A stretch of DNA of 64,000 nucleotides from Lactobacillus sp. ESL0700 (GCF_029392095.1 NZ_CP113930.1:124001-188000); one strand, 5' to 3'. Positions 35,098 through 42,032 are shown, counted from the stretch's first letter. A program made the numbers and translations. The notes: generated from the letters alone by a model not told the origin.

Positions 35098-35421
35098 TTA
35101 ATAACAAACTTTGCAAGGCGTGTAGCCTAATTTTTTCGCACGACTAAGAGAAATCTTTTTAATATGTCCGCGAGACCTTTTCAAAGTACGGCAATTACGT
35201 GAAGAATGATATTTTTTGCCATGCATAGTAGCAATATAAACAGTATAAGTTTTGCGATTGCTTCGTTTAGCTGTACGGTGGCTGGCTGCTTTAACAATCG
35301 TTGCACTGTTAGATTGGTTTACTTGAGTAGAATTGCCAGCATTAACTGTGCCGCTACTTAGTGCAAAAATGGTTAAAAAGGTAGTAATTGCTGCTAGTAA
35401 CTTTTTGTAAAATTTATTCAT
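35098..35421 (-). CDS. Small secreted Cys-rich-tail protein (Ada-like metal-binding motif)
   Basis: 107-aa exported protein. A signal peptide (KLLAAITTFLTIFALSSGTV, cleavage near VNAG) is followed by a basic Ser/Asn/Arg-rich linker and a C-terminal motif YTVYIATMHGKKYHSSRNCR, RTLKRS and GYTPCKVCY. The pattern Y-H-x-x-x-C...L...A...GY-x-P-C-x-x-C resembles the short zinc-binding tail found in some secreted nucleases and Ada-like domains. Here it occurs without a catalytic partner. The role is unknown. Confidence 0.75.
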   Translation of the reverse strand: MNKFYKKLLAAITTFLTIFALSSGTVNAGNSTQVNQSNSATIVKAASHRTAKRSNRKTYTVYIATMHGKKYHSSRNCRTLKRSRGHIKKISLSRAKKLGYTPCKVCY

Positions 35422-35604
35422 GTCTCTATTCCTTTTAATTAATAGTTTTAAATAAATATTTAGTTATTTAGCTACAGTTTAGCACTTTTGTAGTATATCT
35501 AAAAATTAGTAATTGACAATTGACTTATACGATAGATACTTCTTAGCAATTATTTATAATATTTTTTTATCTATTCGTGACCTTAAAGACTTTTTAAAAA
35601 GAAA

Positions 35605-35704
35605 CAAAAAAAGCAGTCAATTAAGGCTGCTCCCGGTACCTTACAAGTGGTCAAACTTGCATGCACACTCTACTTCGTACATGACGAAATATATTACTTA
35701 TTCT
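35605..35704 (-). ncRNA. Candidate ~100-nt structured small RNA
   Basis: The 400-nt region 35422-35823 has no convincing gene. On the minus strand an extended -10 (TATGGTATAAT, at 35720-35711) would start a transcript near 35704 with three hairpins: TTCGT/ACGAA, CAAGT/ACTTG, and the terminator AGCAG/CTGCT followed by seven T. The layout (5' hairpin, short middle hairpin, terminator) is like antitoxin RNAs of Fst/par loci. The opposing strand has TTGACA (35513-35518) and an ORF-like remnant but no clear Fst peptide. Function unknown. Confidence 0.45.
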
Positions 35705-35785
35705 GCTAAAATTATACCATAAATAAAATTTTAGCATGATAATTGTTATTGGTCTTGTTCATACGTTTTATGATTAATTGACAAC

Positions 35786-35822
35786 AAAAAAACTGCAGTT
35801 TCAATAACTACAGCTTTTTGCT
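35786..35822 (-). terminator. Imperfect terminator after the Ntn-hydrolase gene
   Basis: AAAAACTGCAGTT opposite AACTACAGCTTTTT with one bulge, directly beyond the minus-strand stop codon. Confidence 0.55.
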
Positions 35823-35823
35823 A

Positions 35824-36831
35824 TTAATTTTGATATTCAATATCTTCTTTAGGATTGACTTTGAACTCCTTGTAATCAGTCTCTTGTAACAAGTCTGGTG
35901 TTAAGCGCACGCATCTAATCCGTTGGTTGTTATAAGTTGAATAATAGTAACTTCTGGATTCGGCGCAAATATAAGCACTGTAACAGGTATAGTCAAAGGT
36001 TGAATTTGGTGTGACAACGATGCCGCGCGGGATGCTAACAGGTTCCAGCATATGATGAGCAAGGCTAACAGCTGCGAGTTCATCAGCTGGCTGCTCCACA
36101 TTGTTTTTCATAAAGGCAGTTCTGACAAAGCGAGAAACTGGGGTGTAGTCACCGGGCAAGCCAAAAGTTCCAGAACCTTGGCTGAATGGCTTTAAGGTTT
36201 TACCTAAAAAGTTAACGTCGTCATGTTGATGAGGCGTTACAGACAGGTAATTACGTAAATTAGTTTCGTGCCAATGATAATCAGGGCTGTTGGTCATGAC
36301 ACCAATTGAATCCTTGATGATATGAACACCATCTTCTTCAGGCTCAATAATCAGGCTTGCACCAGTTGTGTCTGAAAAGATGAAGTGTAGTGGCGAGACA
36401 GCCTTAAGTGTTGGGTTAGCGTCATTAACGATGGTGATTTGCTTTTGGAAAAGCTCGGCAACATCGTCTAAGTTGCTAGCTTGTGACAAAATAACAGAAA
36501 TTATCTTGTCGGGTGATACTGCCCAGGTTCCAGCTTGAGCCTTTTCATGGTAGCTGGCATAGCCGGGGAAGTAAAGGGTCGCGCCCATGACGCCTTGGTC
36601 GTTAACACCATCAAAAGTTACAGGTGCATGATCGTAATCTTGAATTTGTCCTAAACCAAGAAAGGCTCTTTTACTGGTGATTTCTTGATTAGCGCTGTAA
36701 GCAACGCTAAAAGTTTTATTAATGGGGGTGTAGATGACTTGTTCAGCCATTTCCATCATAAAGTCCATTGTTCGTGACAAAAAGTGCTTTTTGTCCTTCG
36801 TTTCTAATGTAAAACTACTGCAACCAATCAT
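35824..36831 (-). CDS. Linear amide C-N hydrolase (choloylglycine hydrolase/penicillin V acylase family)
   Basis: 335-aa Ntn-hydrolase. The N-terminus reads MIGCSSFTLET, so the nucleophilic Cys would become residue 1 only after removal of Met-Ile-Gly; most bile-salt hydrolases start MC. SRTMDF supplies the conserved Arg and Asp, GVNDQGVMGATLYF the substrate loop, and LPGDYTPVSRFVR the C-terminal Arg region. Bile-salt, penicillin V or N-acyl-homoserine-type amides are all possible; which is cut cannot be told. GGAGGAAAATCA precedes ATG 36831; the open frame to 36897 has no RBS. Confidence 0.85.
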   Translation of the reverse strand: MIGCSSFTLETKDKKHFLSRTMDFMMEMAEQVIYTPINKTFSVAYSANQEITSKRAFLGLGQIQDYDHAPVTFDGVNDQGVMGATLYFPGYASYHEKAQAGTWAVSPDKIISVILSQASNLDDVAELFQKQITIVNDANPTLKAVSPLHFIFSDTTGASLIIEPEEDGVHIIKDSIGVMTNSPDYHWHETNLRNYLSVTPHQHDDVNFLGKTLKPFSQGSGTFGLPGDYTPVSRFVRTAFMKNNVEQPADELAAVSLAHHMLEPVSIPRGIVVTPNSTFDYTCYSAYICAESRSYYYSTYNNQRIRCVRLTPDLLQETDYKEFKVNPKEDIEYQN

Positions 36832-36922
36832 TGATTTTCCTCCGTAAATTAATTGATGTATTTCCAAGATTATATAAGCTTTAGGGGGACAATTCAAGCA
36901 GTGGTTGTAAAATAATAGCTTA

Positions 36923-36974
36923 TTGACATTTATTGTTGAATGATTATATTATTAATGTAATCAACTAGTTACAT
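36923..36974 (+). promoter_or_regulatory. Promoter and palindromic operator of XRE operon
   Basis: TTGACA (36923-36928), 16-nt spacer, TATATT (36945-36950). An inverted repeat ATGTAA (36955-36960)/TTACAT (36969-36974), 8-nt spacer, overlaps the expected start site, a typical autorepression site for an XRE regulator. Confidence 0.6.
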
Positions 36975-36994
36975 TTTGTAAAGGAGAGGTTACT

Positions 36995-37198
36995 TTGATC
37001 AAAAATAATCTTAAAATGTTACGAGCACAAAAGAATTGGACCCAAGCAGAATTGGCGGATAAAGTTGGTATTTCACGGCAAGCAGTGATTTCGATTGAGC
37101 GCTATAAATACATGCCCTCATTAGAATTAGCGTTTAAATTGGCAGGTGCTTTTGAATTATCAATTACTGATGTTTTTTATCAGGAGGAGCAAAAATGA
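36995..37198 (+). CDS. Short XRE-family transcriptional regulator
   Basis: 67-aa single HTH domain (LRAQKNWTQAELADKVGISR, QAVISIERYKYMPSLELAFK). The last bases overlap the next gene (ATGA). Such minimal XRE proteins paired with a small membrane protein are common in Firmicutes; the XRE protein usually represses its own operon. RBS AAAGGAGAGG. Confidence 0.9.
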   Translation: MIKNNLKMLRAQKNWTQAELADKVGISRQAVISIERYKYMPSLELAFKLAGAFELSITDVFYQEEQK

Positions 37199-37506
37199 AT
37201 ATTATGCTTAAAGATATTTTATGGGGAGTTTTTTCTTTAATTGGTGTTAGCTTTTTGGTGTATTTTACGTGTATTACTAAGAAGCGCAAAAATGATGAGC
37301 GCTGGCAGTTAATTGTGGCTAAGGCTAACAGTTTGACTTTGAATGTGGTATTGGCAGTTTCCATTGCAATGGTCTTTGTTATCTTAAATATTCCGCTTGA
37401 TGGCCAGCAACTTAGAAGAATACTGGTAGGTTATTGCGTTGCATTGCCCTTTGTAATTTACGTATTGAAATTAGTTTTACTGATAATGTATGACCATCAA
37501 TTATAA
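37195..37506 (+). CDS. Small membrane protein paired with XRE regulator
   Basis: 103 aa with three or four membrane helices (LWGVFSLIGVSFLVYFTCI; SLTLNVVLAVSIAMVFVILN; GYCVALPFVIYVLKLVLLIM) and a charged loop KKRKNDERWQ after the first helix. It resembles the DUF2178-like partners of XRE regulators. Coupled by ATGA overlap. Role unknown; signal input to the regulator is a guess. Confidence 0.75.
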   Translation: MNIMLKDILWGVFSLIGVSFLVYFTCITKKRKNDERWQLIVAKANSLTLNVVLAVSIAMVFVILNIPLDGQQLRRILVGYCVALPFVIYVLKLVLLIMYDHQL

Positions 37507-37536
37507 ATAAAAATGTACTGATTAATTAATTTTTTC

Positions 37537-37566
37537 TTGTCTTAATAATTATCATTAAGATATAAT
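37537..37566 (+). promoter_or_regulatory. Promoter of toxin-like transcript
   Basis: TTGTCT (37537-37542), 18-nt spacer, TATAAT (37561-37566). Transcription would start near 37573 at the first arm of the long inverted repeat. Confidence 0.6.
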
Positions 37567-37573
37567 CATATAG

Positions 37574-37608
37574 AACATGTAGTAAAGTCCTAAGGGCGGT
37601 GACTGCTT
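37574..37608 (+). repeat. 5' arm of long-range inverted repeat
   Basis: AACATGTAGT (37574-37583) is perfectly complementary to 37923-37932, and GCGGTGACTGCTT (37596-37608) to 37897-37909 with two G-U pairs on the plus RNA only. It would tie the mRNA 5' end to its 3' end. Confidence 0.75.
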
Positions 37609-37632
37609 GCTTTCTGAAAGAAGATGATGCCT

Positions 37633-37737
37633 ATGGTATTAATGGATCCATATTCCAATCTCTTAAAGGAAAGGAGTAGTCGGGTATTCTATGAATATCT
37701 TTATTGTGATTTATTCTATTGTTGCTTTAATTTTTAG
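37633..37737 (+). CDS. Short upstream ORF overlapping the toxin-like ORF
   Basis: 34 codons starting MVLMDPYSNL, with AAAGAAGATGATG upstream, running in another frame through the toxin ribosome binding site and 47 nt into the toxin ORF. The peptide is not recognised. By position it could couple or hinder translation of the downstream ORF. Confidence 0.4.
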   Translation: MVLMDPYSNLLKERSSRVFYEYLYCDLFYCCFNF

Positions 37738-37852
37738 AGTATTAATCAATTTGCTTAATGAGTTAACTCAATTTGTTAATTCATTAACTAATTTAATTAC
37801 TGCAATCAATAGTTTAATTACAGCTTGGAAAAAATTCCTTGCAAAAAAATAA
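37691..37852 (+). CDS. Candidate type I toxin, 53-aa amphipathic/hydrophobic peptide
   Basis: Starts MNIFIVIYSIVALIFRVLIN and continues as an Asn/Leu/Ile-rich amphipathic helix to a KK-rich end (AWKKFLAKK). AAAGGAAAGGAG lies 8-20 nt upstream. The mRNA has a long structured leader, a 5'-3' closing repeat, and an antisense RNA candidate overlapping its 3' end. These are the hallmarks of type I toxin loci such as txpA/ratA or bsrG/SR4. No closely similar named toxin comes to mind, and the 5' leader recalls lactobacillar 'holin-like toxin' genes. A small bacteriocin-like peptide is the alternative. Confidence 0.6.
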   Translation: MNIFIVIYSIVALIFRVLINLLNELTQFVNSLTNLITAINSLITAWKKFLAKK

Positions 37853-37896
37853 TCCGTCCAGAGCTGAAAACTGACGGATTTATTAAAAAATATCTT

Positions 37897-37932
37897 AAGT
37901 AGTTACCGCTCTTATAGCGAAAACTACATGTT
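37897..37932 (+). repeat. 3' arm of long-range inverted repeat
   Basis: Partner of 37574-37608: 10-bp and 13-bp helices separated by short internal loops. Located between the toxin-like ORF and its terminator. Confidence 0.75.
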
Positions 37933-37938
37933 TATATT

Positions 37939-37967
37939 AAGAGTCGTGTTTACGCGACTCTTTTTAT
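37939..37967 (+). terminator. Terminator of toxin-like mRNA
   Basis: AAGAGTCG/CGACTCTT stem followed by TTTATT on the plus strand. Confidence 0.7.
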
Positions 37968-38023
37968 TCGTAATTATTTTAACATGCAATAGTTTAAAGC
38001 TCAATACTTTAACTAGAGCTTGA

Positions 38024-38485
38024 CTACTTATTTTCTTTAATTACTTCATTCAACCTAGCGATTTGCTTTTTAGCTTTAAGCATTGATGTATACCAGATAA
38101 GTGCATAAACAATGATAAAAGTAATAGTATAAAGGCTCAGCCACAGGAAGTTTAATGGGAACCAGCCTGCTAAAATGGCTAAAGGTGTGAATAGACCAAA
38201 CATCACAATGAAGTGAATGACCGTTTGCTTAGTGATGCTCCACTTTTCCTGCACGAAGACTAGGGAGGATGCGCCACCTAGAAAGCCCATCAGTGCCCAG
38301 AAAATTGCGGAAATTAGTGTGGCAAGAGTAACGGAATGAAAATGGTCGATAAATGGCGTACTTGACGGGATGAAATCGGTGGTTTGGTATGCGAGATTAA
38401 ATGAGAGAGCCACAAGGAAGCCAATGGCAATTCCTGATAGTATTCCTGAGCAACCATAACGTAAAATCTTTTTAAATAACTTCAT
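38024..38485 (-). CDS. DUF3021 family membrane protein
   Basis: 153 aa with four membrane helices (ILSGIAIGFLVALSFNLAYQ; LATLISAIFWALMGFLGGAS; VIHFIVMFGLFTPLAILAGW; LYTITFIIVYALIWYTSML). DUF3021 proteins are encoded directly after LytTR regulators, as here (ATGA overlap), and are thought to act with them, possibly as sensors or inhibitors. Biochemistry is unknown. Confidence 0.85.
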   Translation of the reverse strand: MKLFKKILRYGCSGILSGIAIGFLVALSFNLAYQTTDFIPSSTPFIDHFHSVTLATLISAIFWALMGFLGGASSLVFVQEKWSITKQTVIHFIVMFGLFTPLAILAGWFPLNFLWLSLYTITFIIVYALIWYTSMLKAKKQIARLNEVIKENK

Positions 38486-38925
38486 TTTAAAAATTCCTTT
38501 CTTAATTTTTGCATGTACCTTCTGGAAGTAAAGGTCGTTTCACCATTGGTCAGGTTAACTTGATAGCTTCCAGTTTTAGTTAAGGCTAAACTATCAATGC
38601 TTGCGATGCTGACAATTTCGGAGCTAGAGATTTGGATAAAAGTGTCGGGTGGCAATCTTTCGCTCAGTTCATATATTCTGGATTTAATCCGATAAACCTG
38701 CTGGCCGACTTCACAGACAACATGCTTATTTTGGGTGTAAAAGCGAGTGATTTCGTAAAGTGAAATCATTTTGATTTTGCCCGCAGCAGTTCCTTGAATT
38801 TGCCAGTCGTTGACAAGATGGGCAATTGCATCAGCCATTCTCTCTGATTTTGCGGTTTTTTCAGTTGTATTGATAGCAATCCAAGTTGGTTGAAATTTAG
38901 GATTTAGGTTAAATTTTACAAGCAT
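38482..38925 (-). CDS. LytTR-domain transcriptional regulator
   Basis: 147-aa protein whose C-terminal ~95 residues are a LytTR DNA-binding domain (KIKMISLYEITRFYTQNKHV, RLPPDTFIQISSSEIVSIAS, TSRRYMQKLRKEFLK). The N-terminal 45 residues lack a receiver domain, so it is not a phosphorylation-controlled regulator. Likely controls its own operon through direct repeats upstream; the 179-nt gap 38926-39104 holds its promoter and that of the trp leader. Confidence 0.88.
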   Translation of the reverse strand: MLVKFNLNPKFQPTWIAINTTEKTAKSERMADAIAHLVNDWQIQGTAAGKIKMISLYEITRFYTQNKHVVCEVGQQVYRIKSRIYELSERLPPDTFIQISSSEIVSIASIDSLALTKTGSYQVNLTNGETTFTSRRYMQKLRKEFLK

Positions 38926-39044
38926 GGCATTACTTCCTTTCTGTTAGTATTTTAAATATATTCGTTTTTGACTAAAATTGCTATCACTTGGAGATAAATG
39001 GTTGTTTTGGAAGGTTAAATGGTTAAATCATTTAGAAAATTTTC

Positions 39045-39072
39045 TTGACATTAACGCAAAATAAGATAAACT
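39045..39072 (+). promoter_or_regulatory. trpXYZ promoter
   Basis: TTGACA (39045-39050), 16-nt spacer, TAAACT (39067-39072), 33 nt before the leader ORF. Confidence 0.6.
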
Positions 39073-39104
39073 TAAGATAATTTAATTGGAGAAAGGAAAT
39101 AATT

Positions 39105-39161
39105 ATGATTCAATCGATTTCATTAAACATGAATAAGAGTTGGCAAAGCCGGCAGGATTGA
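39105..39161 (+). CDS. Leader peptide with single Trp codon (trpXYZ)
   Basis: 18-codon ORF MIQSISLNMNKSWQSRQD with a good Shine-Dalgarno (GGAGAAAGGA, 39088-39097). The only Trp codon is at 39141-39143. The stop codon (39159-39161) lies in the 5' arm of the first hairpin of the attenuator. It is followed by about 150 nt of hairpins ending in a terminator before trpX. Probably a regulatory peptide sensing tryptophan, not a functional protein. Confidence 0.65.
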   Translation: MIQSISLNMNKSWQSRQD

Positions 39162-39313
39162 TCGTAATCGTCTAGAACGGGTACGATCTGGCAAACAGTT
39201 TGTATCCGTGCTGACTACTTTTTAACTTGACGAAGTTTGTCTGCATGGTAAAACGTGCAGCAGGCTTTGTGTCCTTAGGGCAGACCAGAGCAAATGCTGG
39301 TTTGCCTTTTTTT
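39160..39313 (+). promoter_or_regulatory. Attenuator region with terminator upstream of trpX
   Basis: Hairpin GATCGTA (39160-39166)/TACGATC (39182-39188) overlaps the leader stop codon. The terminator is GGCAGACCAG (39279-39288)/CTGGTTTGCC (39297-39306) plus seven T. Competing pairings exist: GGCAAAC (39190-39196) with GTTTGCC of the terminator 3' arm, and GTCTGC (39239-39244) with GCAGAC of its 5' arm. No T-box motif is present. Pairings are seen; the switching is inferred. Confidence 0.65.
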
Positions 39314-39356
39314 GTTATCAAAATGCCCCCGCTTAACAAAAAATAAGGAGAGAAAA

Positions 39357-40367
39357 ATGAAGCGAATGCTCGCATTTATAAGTGCTATCTTACTGTTTCT
39401 TGGGGTTGACTTAGTTGTAGCTCCCAAGGCAGCTAGTCAAACTAACCAAACTGCACCTAAGACGGAAGTTGTGCATGTCGGTATTTTACAGATGATGACC
39501 CACCCAGCACTTGATCAGATTCATCAAGGTGTTGTTGCCGGTCTGAAGGAAGAGGGACTAACTACTGGCAAGAATTTGAAAATTGATTTTCTAAACGCTC
39601 AGGGTGACCAAAGTAACTTGAAGACAATGTCCCAGCAGCTAGCCAATAAGGACTCGCTGCTGGTCGGGATTGCCACACCAGCGGCACAGGCGCTAGCAAA
39701 TAGTGCACCGAAAACGACACCAATCATTTTGGCAGGTATTTCTACCCCAGCAACTAGTGGCTTAGTCAAGAGTGAAGCCCATCCTGGCGGCAACATTACG
39801 GGTACCTCGGGCCTCAACCCAGTTACCAAACAGTTTGAATTAATGCACGCGGTTATGCCACATGCAAAGAAAATCGGTATCATCTACACGTCATCCGATC
39901 ATGGCGGTCAAACTAACGCTCATGCTTTTGCCCGTGTTGTGAAACAAGCAGGCCTCATTCCAAAACTGTATACAATTTCTAACACCAATGATCTCCAGCA
40001 AGTAGCCAGCCAGATGGTAAGCCAAGTCGATATGGTTTATGCCCCACAAGATAATGGCGTGGCTTCGGCAATGAAGACACTGGTAAACGTTGCTAACAAC
40101 GTCAATATTCCGGTCTTTCCGTGTGCGGAAACAATGGTGCCGGATGGCGGGTTAGCCTCTTACGTTATCAGTCAAAAAGAGATGGGCAGAGTTGCCGGCG
40201 TAATGGCAGCGAAAGTTTTGCGTGGTAAAAATCCGGCAACGTATCCGGTTGCGACGGTTAAGAGCGGCTATTACATGATTAATAAAAAAGAAATGCGTAA
40301 ATTACATATTAAAATTCCAGCAGCGATTATGCGCGCTGCTAGTCAACATGGGAAGGTGATCAAATGA
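39357..40367 (+). CDS. trpX: ABC transporter substrate-binding protein, TrpX-like
   Basis: 336-aa exported protein of the ABC_sub_bind family (PF04392-type, type I periplasmic fold), e.g. VGILQMMTHPALDQIHQGVV and GGNITGTSGLNPVTKQFELM. The tryptophan-uptake genes trpXYZ of streptococci belong here. The specificity is supported by the Trp-codon leader upstream, not by the sequence alone. The signal peptide (MLAFISAILLFLGVDLVV) lacks a lipobox Cys, unusual for a Gram-positive binding protein. Start 39357 after TAAGGAG; the open frame to 39294 lies in the terminator. Confidence 0.85.
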   Translation: MKRMLAFISAILLFLGVDLVVAPKAASQTNQTAPKTEVVHVGILQMMTHPALDQIHQGVVAGLKEEGLTTGKNLKIDFLNAQGDQSNLKTMSQQLANKDSLLVGIATPAAQALANSAPKTTPIILAGISTPATSGLVKSEAHPGGNITGTSGLNPVTKQFELMHAVMPHAKKIGIIYTSSDHGGQTNAHAFARVVKQAGLIPKLYTISNTNDLQQVASQMVSQVDMVYAPQDNGVASAMKTLVNVANNVNIPVFPCAETMVPDGGLASYVISQKEMGRVAGVMAAKVLRGKNPATYPVATVKSGYYMINKKEMRKLHIKIPAAIMRAASQHGKVIK

Positions 40368-41266
40368 ATTTAATAACTTCAAGCATTGGGCAAGGACTAT
40401 TATGGGCTCTCTTAGGTATCGCCTTGTTTTTAACATTTCGGATTCTAAACTTTGCTGATATGACGGTTGAAGGAACATTCCCGTTGGGCGCAGCGATTAC
40501 GGTAACGGCGATTACTAAGGGTGTTTCGCCACTTGTAGCTACTCTTTTAGGCTTCTTAGGTGGTGCTGCTGGCGGGTTAATCACCGGTTTGCTTTATACT
40601 AAAGGTAAAATTCCAATTTTGTTGGCAGGAATCTTGGTAATGACCGGCTGCTTGTCAGTTAACTTGCGAATTATGGGTGGGTCAAACGTCTCTTTGTTAG
40701 GACAAAAGACCTTCTTCTCAGCTAAAATCTTCCAATCACTGCCCCGGTATTTTGATAGTGTCCTAATTGGTGGTGGCACGATTATTCTAATCACTATTTT
40801 AATTGCCCTGTTTTTAGAAACTGATTTAGGGCAGGCATTTATTGTAACTGGTGATAACCAAATGATGGCGCGGTCTTTGGGCATTAACACCGATAACATG
40901 ACAATTCTTGGGTTGTCCTTGTCGAACGGTCTAGTCGGTCTAGCTGGTGCCTTAATTGCGCAAAGTAATGGTTATGCGGACGCCAACATGGGAATTGGGA
41001 TTATCGTAATTGCCTTGGCCTCAATCATTATTGGTGAAGTAGTCTTTGGCTATTTGACCCTTAATCAGCGGTTAATCGCGGTTATCTTAGGTAGTATTAT
41101 TTATCGGTTTGTCTTATTAATTGTTTTGCAACTAGGCTTTTCAACTAATGACCTGAATTTGATTTCCGCAATTATCTTAGCGGTTTGCTTAATGCTACCG
41201 ACATTGCGGCACGCGTTGAAATTAGACGGAATTTTACGTAAAGGAGTGAGCCAATATGGAAAATAA
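40364..41266 (+). CDS. trpY: ABC transporter permease, TrpY-like
   Basis: 300-aa membrane protein of the branched-chain-permease superfamily, with LNFADMTVEGTFPLGAAITV near the N-terminus and LGINTDNMTILGLSLSNGLV as coupling region. It overlaps trpX by ATGA and trpZ by 11 nt, so one operon. Confidence 0.87.
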   Translation: MNLITSSIGQGLLWALLGIALFLTFRILNFADMTVEGTFPLGAAITVTAITKGVSPLVATLLGFLGGAAGGLITGLLYTKGKIPILLAGILVMTGCLSVNLRIMGGSNVSLLGQKTFFSAKIFQSLPRYFDSVLIGGGTIILITILIALFLETDLGQAFIVTGDNQMMARSLGINTDNMTILGLSLSNGLVGLAGALIAQSNGYADANMGIGIIVIALASIIIGEVVFGYLTLNQRLIAVILGSIIYRFVLLIVLQLGFSTNDLNLISAIILAVCLMLPTLRHALKLDGILRKGVSQYGK

Positions 41267-42032
41267 ACAGGCAGTTCTGACTTTAGACAAGGTGACAACA
41301 GTTGTTAATCAACACACTCCGGCGGCTGCGAAAATTTTGCGCGAGCTATCGCTGACAATTAATCAAGGCGATTTTATTACGATTGTGGGTGCCAATGGTG
41401 CTGGTAAATCAACTTTGTTTAATACGATTAGCGGGTTGATTACGCCGACAACAGGCAAGATATTGCATCAGGGTCAGGAAATTACCCACCAGTCAGTTGA
41501 AAAAAGGACCAGTTTTATCAGTCGCGTTTTCCAAGATCCTAAGATGGGAACCGCACCAAGAATGACCGTTGCCGAAAATATCGTGCTTGCTAAAAAGCGG
41601 GGCGAGCGCCGCAGGCTGCACTTGCGCAAGTTAGGAGCGCATAAAGCACAGCTGCAAAAGATCGCGGCCCAGATGGGTAATTCACTAGCTGAAAAATTGG
41701 ATACACCAACAGAACACCTATCAGGTGGGCAAAGGCAGACATTAAGTTTTTTAATGGCAACCATCAAGCGTCCAGACATTCTGTTATTAGATGAGCACAC
41801 GGCAGCGCTGGATCCGAAAACCAGTCGCGAGTTGATGGCACAGACCAGCCAAATTGTGACCGAGCAAAAGTTAACCTGCTTAATGATTACGCACAGTATG
41901 GAAGATGCTCTTAAATACGGTAATCGTCTGTTAGTGCTGCGAGCTGGCCAAATTGTCGCTGACCTTAACCAAGAACAAAAGTCAAAGCTAACTTTAGAAG
42001 AGCTAATGGCAACCTTCGTTGTTGATGAATAA
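41256..42032 (+). CDS. trpZ: ABC transporter ATPase, TrpZ-like
   Basis: 258-aa ATPase with Walker A GANGAGKST, signature LSGGQRQTL, and DILLLDEHTAALDP at Walker B, with His in place of the usual Pro after DE. The DEHTAALDP variant is characteristic of this transporter group. The H-loop is THSMEDAL. Completes the TrpXYZ-type importer. Confidence 0.88.
   Translation: MENKQAVLTLDKVTTVVNQHTPAAAKILRELSLTINQGDFITIVGANGAGKSTLFNTISGLITPTTGKILHQGQEITHQSVEKRTSFISRVFQDPKMGTAPRMTVAENIVLAKKRGERRRLHLRKLGAHKAQLQKIAAQMGNSLAEKLDTPTEHLSGGQRQTLSFLMATIKRPDILLLDEHTAALDPKTSRELMAQTSQIVTEQKLTCLMITHSMEDALKYGNRLLVLRAGQIVADLNQEQKSKLTLEELMATFVVDE

Larger units (their letters stand above)
37842..37969 (-). ncRNA. Candidate antisense RNA (antitoxin) overlapping toxin 3' end
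   Basis: Minus-strand promoter TTGAGC (38004-37999), 17-nt spacer, TAAAAT (37981-37976). The RNA would start near 37969, pass over the 3' repeat arm and stop at the hairpin GACGGATT/AATCCGTC complement (37880-37851), which has a U-tract only on this strand. About 128 nt, complementary to the 3' untranslated region of the toxin-like mRNA. Confidence 0.5.

Noticed and set aside
35513..35722. 69-aa plus-strand ORF in the gap before the Ntn-hydrolase
   Set aside because: It begins at a TTG that is part of a promoter-like TTGACA, has no ribosome binding site and runs through a strong terminator hairpin; no family pattern was seen. Treated as a shadow of the minus-strand small RNA.
39160..39313. 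T-box riboswitch upstream of trpX
   Set aside because: No AGGGTGG-type T-box sequence or specifier-loop layout; the leader ORF with Trp codon explains the region better.
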